Virus record (IMG/VR): IMGVR_UViG_3300027749_000047
Span: 1-64,000 of that record
Length of the DNA: 64,000 nt
Direction: 5' to 3' (one strand)
Origin: a virus
Position 1 is the stretch's first letter. The number at the start of each line of letters is the position of its first letter. Position numbers and translations under genes: made by a program. The notes under the pieces are model-generated. The model saw nothing but the letters and a program-made list of their open reading frames with translations, did not search any database and was not told the origin of the DNA. Positions 49,919-58,937 of the stretch are shown here, one piece after another.

Positions 49919-51096
49919 ATAAGAAAAACAAAAATAGGCTTCATGGTGTTGAAGCTGCTGCAGTTGGTGGCAGTGTTGCTGGTGTTGGCGCAAACATTAA
50001 TTATCGTTCTGAAAAGGCTTTGCGTGCTTCTGGCAAAAAGGGTTTGTGGGATGCTACTAAAGCGCGTGAATTGGGTGTGGAGCATGCCAAGTTTGTTGGC
50101 TCTAAGTTAGGCGCTCGAGGTTTGCAGGTTACGGGTATTCCTTTGGCACTTGTTGGTGCTAAGCATGCTGTTACTGGCGAGCCTACTCGCCGTTTAGATA
50201 TTCATCATGATGTTGTTAAACCTGTGGCGCATAATGCTGTTATGGCTGATCAGTTAAAGCGTGGTGAAAAGAATTTAAGTAAAGCTGATGTTCCCGATTA
50301 TGAGGATAAGATTCTTAGTTCTAAGCGTCGCGCTAAAAACTTTTCTCGCGTTGCTGGCACTTTAGGTTTGGCTGCTCTTGGTACACGTGCGCCTGAGATT
50401 GCTAATTATGCCGCTAAGAAGGCACCTAAACTTGCTACTAATAAACATGTTGCAGGTATTATTGCTCATGAGCCTAAAGCAACTAAAGCTTCTAATACTT
50501 TAGGTATTGGTGCTATTGGCGTTGGCGCACTTGGTTCTTTTAATAATGCTAAGTTACAAAATCTTGAGTTTAAGCAAGGTAAGCAACGTAAGGCTGGTAT
50601 TGCTAAACGTGATGATAAGTTTTTAGCACAGCATCGTAATCGTATTAGTCCTGAGGCTGAAGAGGGATATAAATATCTACGCAATGGTGTCAAGCATCGT
50701 ACTTTTGATGCCGCCGCTGCAGGCGCCTTAGGTACTGGCGTTATTGCCTATTCTGCTAGAGATTTGCGTCATAAAAATAAGGCTGGCGCTGCTTTGGGTA
50801 CGTTGGCTGGTGCTATTACACTTAAAGAAGCGCATGATAATTATAAGGCTGCTAGGTCTTGGAATGCTAAGGCTAATAAGATTAAGGCTAAAGCTTATGA
50901 GCGTGAGGCTGCTGGTGAGTGGGGCAAGAATCGTCAAGTTACTGTTGCTAAGTCTTTGTGGGATGTTGATAAAGCATCTTTAGGTATGGTGCCTAATGTT
51001 CCTAAAGGTTTGATGCGTCGTCCGGCTATTAGGCAAGGGCATTTGATGAGAACGCGTAGTGGTAAGGTTGTTTCTGTTAATGGGTCGATTGGTTAA
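49915..51096 (+). CDS. Gly/Ala-rich basic virion protein
   Basis: This 393-residue protein from a GTG start (GTGA overlap) has repeated hydrophobic Gly/Ala segments (AAAVGGSVAGVGANINY; TLGIGAIGVGALGSFNNAK; AGAALGTLAGAITLKEAHDN) separated by Lys/Arg-rich helices. LSKADVPDYED and DKASLGMVP fit the S/A-K-A/S-D/E motif repeated in this region. A predicted multi-segment membrane-inserting virion protein; the function is inferred from context. Confidence 0.5.
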   Translation: MNKKNKNRLHGVEAAAVGGSVAGVGANINYRSEKALRASGKKGLWDATKARELGVEHAKFVGSKLGARGLQVTGIPLALVGAKHAVTGEPTRRLDIHHDVVKPVAHNAVMADQLKRGEKNLSKADVPDYEDKILSSKRRAKNFSRVAGTLGLAALGTRAPEIANYAAKKAPKLATNKHVAGIIAHEPKATKASNTLGIGAIGVGALGSFNNAKLQNLEFKQGKQRKAGIAKRDDKFLAQHRNRISPEAEEGYKYLRNGVKHRTFDAAAAGALGTGVIAYSARDLRHKNKAGAALGTLAGAITLKEAHDNYKAARSWNAKANKIKAKAYEREAAGEWGKNRQVTVAKSLWDVDKASLGMVPNVPKGLMRRPAIRQGHLMRTRSGKVVSVNGSIG

Positions 51097-51107
51097 GGGG
51101 TTTTGTT

Positions 51108-54100
51108 GTGTCATTGCTTGATGCGGTTCGTAAGGCTGTAGAGGAAGACCCTGAAGGTGGTTCTATTCTCATTGATGAGATTGTTTATTCTTTTTTGGCT
51201 GATGAGGCTGAGCAGATTCGTCCTGAAGTTCAGGAAATGTTATCTGAGTTTATGGCTGACCGTGTTGCTGTCGCTAAACGTGCGTTAGGTCGTGCTTATG
51301 TTGAAACTATGGCTAATGGTGAATACCCTGACCCTGAAGTTCAGAAGAATGCTGAGTGGATTGCTGGCATCGAGCGTTTTGTTGCTTCAGATATTTCTAA
51401 GGCTGATGATCGTCCTTTTGATGAGCGGTTGCATCCTCGTGGTAGCGGTGGTCGTTTTAGCACTAAAGCGCCTCATGCGGCTGAGGTAGCGGCTGGTGCT
51501 TATGTTGGTTATGCTGGCGCACAGCATCCTAAAAAGCATAGTGCTACTACTAAAACTCATGTAATGCCCGATGGTAGTGGTAAAAATGTTTATTCTGAGG
51601 GTATTGATGTAGATACTAAGAAACTTGTTGACCAGCATCAGTATCAATGGGATGCAGCTAATCAGCAGGCTAGTGATATTTTAAATAGTTTTGGTGGCGA
51701 TGCTAAAAATGTTAATCTACATATCACTGTTCAGAATAAACATAATGACAAAATGCGCGACATTATTGTCCCAGGTAGTGATGCTAAAGGTGGTTTGCCT
51801 GAAGATGCTGCTTGGTCATTAAATGATGATTACAAGTCTATGAGTGTTGAATCAGCAAAGTTAGATAGTCCTGATAAGCAAATTATGATTGATAGGCGCG
51901 TGGATGCCTACAATGTTATGGGTAATGCTGGTGGTCCTGCTATGGCAGAGTTAGGCGCTGTCGACCCTGCACGCTATTCTCAGTTACGCACTTCTATGGG
52001 CCGTAATTACATGCGCGATAACAAAAAGTCTAAAATGACTACGTTTTTTGACCGATTGCATGCTGGTGGTGGAGTTCTTCGAGAAGTCCCAGGTATGGAA
52101 AAGTATGGTCGTTTTGCACAGTTTGTTGGCGTTAATGGCCCAGAGGCTGAAGAAGCGCTTGGTCCTTATGCTAAACAAGCTGCGTATCGTTACCGCGGCA
52201 CTGAGAAAGAGCCAGATTTAGAAATAGTTACACAGTTCAATAGCACTACTATGAATGCTGTTAATGCTGTGGCTGTTAATCCTAATAATAAGTTGGCTAT
52301 GGATCATCTTGAAAATGAAATTTCTGGTCAGGGTGAGAAGGATGTAGTTGCTACTTCTGCTGTTTATGAAATGAATCACTTAAAGCGCACTCGTGGTGGT
52401 GAATACACTCCGGATGAATTAGCGCTTAATGTTCGTGCTGATGTGGCTACACGTCATTTGTTAAACACTTTACCAACTGACCCTTTTGTAGCTGATTTGT
52501 CACGCGCTGCAGGTAATGTTTTGCCTTCGCAAGGAATTATTATTGATGCTGATGGCGATGTTGTTTCGCAGTCTGTTGGTTTTGCGGATGACCACTATTT
52601 GCCGTTTGATCTTAAGAATCTTAAGTCTTTGCGTGGCGGTCAGTATGTTCGTACGCGCCAGCAAGGCGGTTTGACTGCTGAGGATGTTTACGCGTCTATT
52701 CGTACGGGTGCGCGTATGGCTACGGTTGTTTCATCTTCTGGTGTGTTTTCTTTAGAGTTTGACCCTAACTTCCGTGGTGCTCGCGCCAATTCTGATAAGG
52801 CTCGTCAGATGGTTGATCGTTATGTCAGCATTCTTGATGCAGTTCAAAATTCTAATCTTTACACTCAAGACATTGACCAGAAAGAAAAAGAGCGCTTAAA
52901 GGGTTTGGCTAACTCAATGGGTGCTACTGATGCAGAACGTAAGGATTTGTTTAATCATTATGTTGATCAAGCACGTAACGCTGGTGAGAATCTTAATGAA
53001 CAAGATTTACAGTTAATTCAAGAAGATGCTGTTAAACAGGTTGATAATGAAGGCTTTAAGTACAAGAATGAGCGTTACAATCGCCGTGTTAATGAAGTGT
53101 TTGATGAAATGGCTGAGCAAAAGCGTGCGCAACGCGTTTCGCGTCTAAATCTTAATTCAAAGGGTTATGATGCTGCGTTGCAGACTTTGCAGCAACAGTT
53201 CCCGTATTTTATTCGTTCTGTTAAGTATCAGCCTTTGACTGCTGATAAGAATGGCCAGCGCGGCTTTTTACAGTCTCTTGGTCAGTCTGGTGCTGCAGGT
53301 GCTCGTCAAAAGTTGTCTGCTAAAGACCAGGGTTATGTTAATGCTGGTGCTGGTGACCTTCGACCTAATGTTGGTTACCCAAAGCCTGCTGAAGAAAAGA
53401 TTGGTGCTGGCGCTACTAGCGAAACTAAACCAACTACTGGTGGTACTGAATCTAGTACTGCAGAGGCACCTAAGCCTAAGTCTGTTCCTAAGGCTAAATT
53501 CTTGGGTGATTTGGAAGTATTTACTGCTAGTGCCAATAAAGAAGCGGCGTCTGAAGTTGAAGAATTAGCATCTATTTTCCGTAGTCATGACCCAGGAATT
53601 CAAGGTGTTCCAGGTACTACTGAGTGGTCTGTAGCAAAAGGCGCTTTTGAAACTACTGGCGATAAACGTTTGGCTGCTAAGTATTTATTAGCTGCTTCAA
53701 ACAATGGCGAGCATGATGCTTTGGCTAAGGCTTACAAGTCAGACCCTGCTATTGTTGGTGCTGTTTTGTCAGATGAAAAAGCAGTTAAAGAAGCTCTTTC
53801 TGCTCTGTATGGTTCTGCTTGGCAAGGCGAGGCAGAAATTAGTTTTGGAATGTCACTTAAAGATTTGCAGGGAAATGTTCATTATGTGGCCGATAAAATT
53901 AACGAGGCTTTGGAATTAAAAACACCCTATGCCCCTGCATCTCATGGCCCTGCTGGTTTATTTTACACAGGCAATAAGCCTCAAGAAATGGCTGAGTTGG
54001 CTGCAGTTAACGATAAAGCAGGTCTCAAGAGCATGATTAATGCTAGCCCTGCTGTTGCCGAAATTGCTTCAGATCTTGATGGTTTAGATAATGCACAAAT

Positions 54101-54584
54101 GAGTGAACTTGTTGGCGAGCGTGTTGCTGTGCTTAAGAAAGCCAAGGATGCTCGTATTAGTGAATTGTTTAGCGCTGAGGCTGCTATTAATCCAGATGAT
54201 GCGCCCGCTAAGGCTTTATCAAAAGCAGATATTACTCCAGATGAGTGGAAAGCCGCTATGGGCTCTAGTGCTAGTTCACATTTTGGTACGTTCCAACAAT
54301 TCTTACCTGAAACCATTGATCAGCGTGCTCAGGCTACCCAGACTGCTTGGGGTGCTATTTACACGTCTAATTTGATGGATAAGTTGGAGGAGTTGAAAGC
54401 ATCTTCCGCTAAGGCAGGTGGTGTTGAGGCCCCAAAAGCGGAACCCCCAGTGGGGGAATTAGCGAAAAGCCAGCCGGTGTCCTCGTCCCGACGGGTGCAA
54501 GTCGCGAAGAACCATTGGCTAGCCCAAGAGGTAGCGGTGAGGCGCGAGGCGGGCCTACCTCTGGTGCCGACCCGCAAAAGGTAG
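51108..54584 (+). CDS. Giant head-region protein with HPR-type motif
   Basis: This 1158-residue protein (GTG start) opens with a ~100-residue helical head-like part (SILIDEIVYSFLADEAEQI), then VASDISKADDRPFDERLHPR, GSGGRF. The rest (~120-1110) has extended mixed structure (for example VTQFNSTTMNAVNAVAVNPN and RHLLNTLPTDPFVADLSRAA) and no recognised domain, though ALSKADITPDEW lies near the end. The last ~50 residues are GC-rich-coded and lie in a -1 overlap with the AAA+ gene, so they are probably replaced by frameshifting. Likely virion-packaged. Confidence 0.65.
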   Translation: MSLLDAVRKAVEEDPEGGSILIDEIVYSFLADEAEQIRPEVQEMLSEFMADRVAVAKRALGRAYVETMANGEYPDPEVQKNAEWIAGIERFVASDISKADDRPFDERLHPRGSGGRFSTKAPHAAEVAAGAYVGYAGAQHPKKHSATTKTHVMPDGSGKNVYSEGIDVDTKKLVDQHQYQWDAANQQASDILNSFGGDAKNVNLHITVQNKHNDKMRDIIVPGSDAKGGLPEDAAWSLNDDYKSMSVESAKLDSPDKQIMIDRRVDAYNVMGNAGGPAMAELGAVDPARYSQLRTSMGRNYMRDNKKSKMTTFFDRLHAGGGVLREVPGMEKYGRFAQFVGVNGPEAEEALGPYAKQAAYRYRGTEKEPDLEIVTQFNSTTMNAVNAVAVNPNNKLAMDHLENEISGQGEKDVVATSAVYEMNHLKRTRGGEYTPDELALNVRADVATRHLLNTLPTDPFVADLSRAAGNVLPSQGIIIDADGDVVSQSVGFADDHYLPFDLKNLKSLRGGQYVRTRQQGGLTAEDVYASIRTGARMATVVSSSGVFSLEFDPNFRGARANSDKARQMVDRYVSILDAVQNSNLYTQDIDQKEKERLKGLANSMGATDAERKDLFNHYVDQARNAGENLNEQDLQLIQEDAVKQVDNEGFKYKNERYNRRVNEVFDEMAEQKRAQRVSRLNLNSKGYDAALQTLQQQFPYFIRSVKYQPLTADKNGQRGFLQSLGQSGAAGARQKLSAKDQGYVNAGAGDLRPNVGYPKPAEEKIGAGATSETKPTTGGTESSTAEAPKPKSVPKAKFLGDLEVFTASANKEAASEVEELASIFRSHDPGIQGVPGTTEWSVAKGAFETTGDKRLAAKYLLAASNNGEHDALAKAYKSDPAIVGAVLSDEKAVKEALSALYGSAWQGEAEISFGMSLKDLQGNVHYVADKINEALELKTPYAPASHGPAGLFYTGNKPQEMAELAAVNDKAGLKSMINASPAVAEIASDLDGLDNAQMSELVGERVAVLKKAKDARISELFSAEAAINPDDAPAKALSKADITPDEWKAAMGSSASSHFGTFQQFLPETIDQRAQATQTAWGAIYTSNLMDKLEELKASSAKAGGVEAPKAEPPVGELAKSQPVSSSRRVQVAKNHWLAQEVAVRREAGLPLVPTRKR
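54431..54457 (+). promoter_or_regulatory. -1 frameshift signal CCCAAAA plus hairpin
   Basis: In the 51108 frame the codons read C-CCA-AAA (54431-54437), a canonical X-XXY-YYZ heptamer that re-pairs as CCC-AAA in the -1 frame. Six bases later comes a CCCCC-agt-GGGGG hairpin. The last -1-frame stop (TGA) is at 54425-54427, so the heptamer sits at the first usable place and the -1 frame runs open into the ATPase. The zero-frame stop follows about 145 nt later, at 54582-54584. Confidence 0.72.
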
Positions 54585-55378
54585 AAGAAATTAGTGCTGA
54601 CCTTCATTCAATGATTGGTATGAATAGTGTCGCTAACGAAGTTGATAGTCTTGTTGCTACTGGTTTAATTAACCAAAAGCGTGAAGATGCTGGTTTGCCT
54701 GTTTCTCGTAATGCTAAGCATTTGGTGTTTGTTGGCGAGCCTGGTACTGGTAAAACTACGGTTGCTAAGAAATTGGCTAAGTTGTATAACGCTGCTGGTC
54801 TTTTGCCTAGTAGTAAGGTTGTTGAAACTGACCGTAGTAAGTTGGTTGGGCAGTATGGCAATAACATTTCTGATCGTGTGCGTCAAGAGTTTGAGAAGGC
54901 TCGTGGTGGTGTTTTGTTTGTTGATGAGGCTTACACTCTTGCGGATGACCAGTTTGGTAAAGAAGCTGCTACTCAGTTGATGAAAATGATGGAAGAGCAT
55001 AAAGACGATACCGTGGTTATTGTTGCTGGTTATCCGGGTGAAATGGATAAGTTTATGAGTCTTAATCCTGGCATGAAGTCGCGTTTCTCTAAAACAGTTA
55101 ATTTCCCTAATTATTCACATAAAGAACAAGTTCAAATTCTTGAGCAACGTATGGCTAAACATAAAGATGTTGTTGATAGTCCTAAGACCGCTAAGGCGCT
55201 AAATAATGCTGTTCGTGTTGCTACTGCTGAGGGTGGCAATGGTCGCGCTATGGAACGTCTACATGCTAAGTTGGAAGAAAGCCGTAATGTGCGTTTGAGT
55301 CGCATGCCTGATGTATCTGAGGAAGATTTGTCAGTATTTACTATTGATGATGTAAACTCGGCTATTGCTTCTAATTGA
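54437..55378 (+). CDS. CbxX/CfxQ-type AAA+ ATPase (frameshift extension)
   Basis: This frame encodes a ~50-residue Gly/Pro/Ser linker and a AAA+ domain: MIGMNSVANEVDSLVA, Walker A GEPGTGKTTVAKKLA, Walker B GGVLFVDEAYTL, sensor 1 VVIVAGY, Arg finger region MKSRFSK and sensor 2 NGRAMERL. It matches the CbxX/CfxQ/SpoVK subgroup, which includes EccA of type VII secretion. Independent starts (TTG 54515, ATG 54611) lack good binding sites, and the latter would cut the domain. I infer a ~1423-residue fusion with the upstream protein. Confidence 0.75.
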   Translation, partial: SGTPSGGISEKPAGVLVPTGASREEPLASPRGSGEARGGPTSGADPQKVEEISADLHSMIGMNSVANEVDSLVATGLINQKREDAGLPVSRNAKHLVFVGEPGTGKTTVAKKLAKLYNAAGLLPSSKVVETDRSKLVGQYGNNISDRVRQEFEKARGGVLFVDEAYTLADDQFGKEAATQLMKMMEEHKDDTVVIVAGYPGEMDKFMSLNPGMKSRFSKTVNFPNYSHKEQVQILEQRMAKHKDVVDSPKTAKALNNAVRVATAEGGNGRAMERLHAKLEESRNVRLSRMPDVSEEDLSVFTIDDVNSAIASN

Positions 55379-55390
55379 AAGTAGGGGATT

Positions 55391-57886
55391 GTGAATCGTT
55401 GGTGGGCCAGCCCAGAGACTTCTACAGTTGTTCTAAAATCTGTTGATGATTCTGATGTTATCAATGGCGTTGGTGTGGCTATTCTTGGCTATCACGGGCT
55501 CGCTATGGGCGTTTTACAGCCTTTAGTTACTCAGACACTAGTTGATACTTATACGGTGCGTAAGGCTTTGTCTGGGATTGATTTAGAGCCTATTGCTAAA
55601 GCGTTATCTGAGGCTACTAAACCAGTTATGGGTGAGGCTTCTGAACGTTATGGAAAGTTGCTTGCTGATGCTATTCATGAGAAAGCTACTGATTCTACTG
55701 AGCGTCTTTTACATACTTGGACTAATAATGGTATGCCGTGGCCTAATGCGATTGAAAGGGCTGCTGAAGTTCATGGCGTTCCTATTGAGCGTTTGGGTCG
55801 TTATGCCACTGTTATGAAAGGCGCTACGGTTAATCCTCATATTCGTGCTGATTATGCTGATCGTGAGCTTATGACTTACGCATCCGTTATAGGTAGCCGC
55901 GAGGCTTCTATTTCTCCTGAATTAATTTCTAAACAATCTAGTGAGTTTGAAGAGTTACATCCCCGGTCTGTTAATGGTCAATTTACTGATAAAGCTGAAG
56001 TTTTAGATTTACGCGCCAAATTAAATAAATTTAAAAAACTTAAGAATGCACGCGAAGTTGGGTCACAGATTAAGCGCGGTACTTTTGAATTTGCTAAACC
56101 ACAAACGTCTAATCAAAAGCATGTAAAAGTTCAACCTCAAGTTAAAACTATGGCTACTGAAACTACTGGCACTAATTTTCGTACTAACTTTAAAAAAACT
56201 CCTTTTAAAAAACCTAATTTTAAAATAGAGCCAAAACCTGAACATCCAACAGTTGCTACTTTGTTTGTTGAAGGCGATTTATACATCCCTGTTAATCAAG
56301 ATTTGCTTAAAGATTTTCAAAAGCAAGGTAATCAGTTTGTTGCTGGTGATGTGGTTGATTTGTCACCTGATCGTTTGCAAGGCGAATTGATGGCTTTGGG
56401 TAAAAATGGTTTTAGTGATTACATTGAAACGCGTGGTTTGAGAACTGTTATTGACGAAAAAACTGTGTTTTTGCGGTGTTCTTCTACTCCTGTTTATAAA
56501 AACCGCGCTGAAGTTTTAACTAATTCTTCTGGTTTTCCTCATGCTGATGATTTTGTGGAAAGTTTTGTTGTTCCTAAAGCGCATTTTAGGTTGGTTACTG
56601 GTAAACCAGAACCTCGTAGTTTGATGTCTTTAATTAATCAGGGTAAGTATAAACAATATGCGGCGTCTGATGATGATATGTTTGAAGACAAATTTGTTGT
56701 TGATTCTAGTGATTTTTTGATTTATGACATTCAGTTATTGAATGATGATCCTGAATTATGGGAAGAAGATATTAGTAAAAACTTGTCTGAGGATGAATTA
56801 CAGCATTTTAATGAAGAGCATCCTCGGTCTGTTAACGGTCAGTTTGCTGATAAAAATGTTTCTGATTTGAAAGCTAAGTTGGATAAGCGCAATAAGATGG
56901 CTCGTCAGCGTGAGATTGGCCAAAAGGCTAAACAGGGTAATTTTGAGTTTAAGCAGTCTAATCGTAGTAAAGTTGAGTCACGTCAGAAGGCTGAAGTTTT
57001 GCGTAATGAAAAAGCACAGGCTGCTACTAATTTTAAGCAAAGTTTTAGAAATAATTTTAAGTATGTTTATCGTCAAGAAACAGAATACCCTTTAGATTTT
57101 GCTAATCTTTATGGTGTTATTATTCCTAGCGGTCATAGGTCTAAAATGTATGATCAGTGGCCTCATTTTAGTGATACAGACACTTATGGCGTAAAAAATG
57201 GCAGTGAAGCAAAAGAAATGCCTTCTGGTAGTCTTAGTGATTCTCGAACAATTGCAAAAGTTTTTGACCAAACGTATGGAAGCATGATGCTTTTGAAAAA
57301 AGAAAACAGAGTAGCAGGTGATGTAGCGTTGTCGCCTGTAATCGGCAACATTATTACACATGCTGATTATCGTGAACCCGAAGAAACAATAAAAGCATTT
57401 AGAATTGAGCCTAATGGTATGAATAGCGGTGAACATTCTTTTAATACTTCTGCTGAAGCAAAGCATGCTGCTAGTACTTATATGGAAAAAATTGAGCCAT
57501 CTAATGCTAATTTAGTTTGGCAACCTGAAGCGCGTTTTAATGAAGATGGCGGTTTTGATGCTATTTTGGCTGGTTATGAGCCTGAAGAAAAGTATCAAAT
57601 TATTATTGGTTCTTTTTCTGACATGCATGACACAAATGTATTTATGAATAAATTAAATAAACTTAAATTAGATAATGAACAATTTGAGCATTATTTGTCT
57701 AAGAATGTTGAGATAGTTCCATATACTGAAAATGATGTTGAAAATCTTAGGGATTTGCTAGCGTACGGCGATAGTGATGAATTAATTGATGAATTTAACG
57801 GTGCATCTAGGGATAAGGTCACAAATCCGCCTATTGAGTTGTATCAAATTAAGTTTAAAGGCAAGCGTGGAGAAAGCATTGTGTAA
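55391..57886 (+). CDS. Modular head-region protein with two HPRSxNGQF units
   Basis: This 831-residue protein (GTG start) begins with a helical ~190-residue head-morphogenesis-like part (VLKSVDDSDVINGVGVAILG, RYATVMKGATVNPHIRADYA). Then come two homologous ~60-residue linkers: FEELHPRSVNGQFTDKAEV and FNEEHPRSVNGQFADKNVS, each followed by a Lys-rich helix ending in TFEF or NFEF and by a different ~200-250-residue domain (one with LYIPVNQDLLKDFQ, one with LYGVIIPSGHRSKMYDQWPH). It looks like a scaffold carrying two cargo domains. No catalytic motif is certain. Confidence 0.6.
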   Translation: MNRWWASPETSTVVLKSVDDSDVINGVGVAILGYHGLAMGVLQPLVTQTLVDTYTVRKALSGIDLEPIAKALSEATKPVMGEASERYGKLLADAIHEKATDSTERLLHTWTNNGMPWPNAIERAAEVHGVPIERLGRYATVMKGATVNPHIRADYADRELMTYASVIGSREASISPELISKQSSEFEELHPRSVNGQFTDKAEVLDLRAKLNKFKKLKNAREVGSQIKRGTFEFAKPQTSNQKHVKVQPQVKTMATETTGTNFRTNFKKTPFKKPNFKIEPKPEHPTVATLFVEGDLYIPVNQDLLKDFQKQGNQFVAGDVVDLSPDRLQGELMALGKNGFSDYIETRGLRTVIDEKTVFLRCSSTPVYKNRAEVLTNSSGFPHADDFVESFVVPKAHFRLVTGKPEPRSLMSLINQGKYKQYAASDDDMFEDKFVVDSSDFLIYDIQLLNDDPELWEEDISKNLSEDELQHFNEEHPRSVNGQFADKNVSDLKAKLDKRNKMARQREIGQKAKQGNFEFKQSNRSKVESRQKAEVLRNEKAQAATNFKQSFRNNFKYVYRQETEYPLDFANLYGVIIPSGHRSKMYDQWPHFSDTDTYGVKNGSEAKEMPSGSLSDSRTIAKVFDQTYGSMMLLKKENRVAGDVALSPVIGNIITHADYREPEETIKAFRIEPNGMNSGEHSFNTSAEAKHAASTYMEKIEPSNANLVWQPEARFNEDGGFDAILAGYEPEEKYQIIIGSFSDMHDTNVFMNKLNKLKLDNEQFEHYLSKNVEIVPYTENDVENLRDLLAYGDSDELIDEFNGASRDKVTNPPIELYQIKFKGKRGESIV

Positions 57887-57921
57887 GATAAGATTGACCG
57901 TAATAAGAATTTGGAGAATCA

Positions 57922-58635
57922 ATGGATTCGTTAGAGATTGTTAAGTCGCTTCATAAGGTTGACCCAGGCTTTGTTGACTTGTGTAAAACACTATTTGGCG
58001 ATGCTATTTACCCTGAGGTTATTTGGGAATATTTGTATACCCCTGAGGGTATTTCTAAGATGGGTCCTGATCCGTCAGAGTTGAATACTTCTTCTAGCAA
58101 TAAGCGTGGTCGTTTGGTTCCACAAGAGCGTAATCCTCAGGTTCCTCGAGTTAAGGTACTGGCTAAGCATTCTCATAAAGGCGAACAAGTCGATAATACT
58201 GATGCTATGAGTAAGTCTGATGATGATTTTGACATTACTTGGTCTGGTGAGTTTGCTAAAGCTGATGAGGATAAGCGTCAGGTTTTTGGCTGGGCTTCTA
58301 TTGTTGAGGTTGATGGCACTCCGGTTGTTGATCGTCAGGGTGATTGGATTACTCCTGAAGAGATTGAAAAGGCTGCTTATCAGTATGTTTTGAATTCTCG
58401 TAAAGCTGGGCATCAGCATAAGCGTGATGGTGATCAGCCTTTTCATGCAGGTGACATGATTGAGTCTTTTGTTATGACTCCTGAAAAGGTTGAAAAGATG
58501 GGTCTTCCTGACGATACGCCTATTGGCTGGTGGGTTGGTTACAAGATTCATGATGAGGATGCTTGGCAGAAGGTTAAGAAAGGCGAAGTTACTGGCTTTT
58601 CTATTCATGGTCGCGGTAAGCGCAAAGAAGTCTAG
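57922..58635 (+). CDS. XkdF-like prohead protease
   Basis: This 237-residue protein has an S78_2/XkdF-type domain: KRQVFGWASIVEVDG, VDRQGDWITPEEIEKAAYQY, RKAGHQHKRDG (likely catalytic His), MIESFVMTPEK (likely Ser), and WWVGYKIHDEDAWQKVKKGE, GFSIHGRGKR. It would process scaffold and head proteins. The N-terminal ~75 residues carry SKSDDDFD and FAKADEDK, copies of the putative processing motif, which may mean self-cleavage. Confidence 0.85.
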   Translation: MDSLEIVKSLHKVDPGFVDLCKTLFGDAIYPEVIWEYLYTPEGISKMGPDPSELNTSSSNKRGRLVPQERNPQVPRVKVLAKHSHKGEQVDNTDAMSKSDDDFDITWSGEFAKADEDKRQVFGWASIVEVDGTPVVDRQGDWITPEEIEKAAYQYVLNSRKAGHQHKRDGDQPFHAGDMIESFVMTPEKVEKMGLPDDTPIGWWVGYKIHDEDAWQKVKKGEVTGFSIHGRGKRKEV

Positions 58636-58637
58636 TT

Positions 58638-58937
58638 ATGTCAATTAGCAAAGCACTTGTTGAAGGTAATATTTCTAAGGGCTCTAATGTTCGAGAGTTT
58701 CCTTATCTTCCTGAAAACATTAGGGAATGGCAAAATAGCGCTGCTCCTATTCGCCGTAATCCTGTTTCACCTTTGTCTATGATTGCGGCTAGTAATGTGA
58801 TGGCTTTGGGTAATAATTTGGGTAACCAGTCTGGTATGTCTAAGCGCCAGTTGCGTCGTCTTGCTCGCGGTTTGAATCTTTATGAAGGTGGTCGCGCTAA
58901 TGTGTATTCGCCTATTGGTCAGGGGACGATGGTTTAA
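58638..58937 (+). CDS. Small head-region protein
   Basis: This 99-residue protein starts 2 nt after the protease stop. It has SISKALVEGNISKGSN, a Pro-rich middle (FPYLPENIREWQNSAAPIRR) and a basic helix (SKRQLRRLARGLNLYEGG). No family is recognised. It may be a head completion or packaged protein. Confidence 0.5.
   Translation: MSISKALVEGNISKGSNVREFPYLPENIREWQNSAAPIRRNPVSPLSMIAASNVMALGNNLGNQSGMSKRQLRRLARGLNLYEGGRANVYSPIGQGTMV

Noticed and set aside
54425-54584. Assembly error producing the AAA+ frame break
   Set aside because: A random indel would not be expected to coincide with a canonical heptamer, a hairpin at correct spacing and a long doubly open GC-richer overlap, but it cannot be fully excluded from one sequence.
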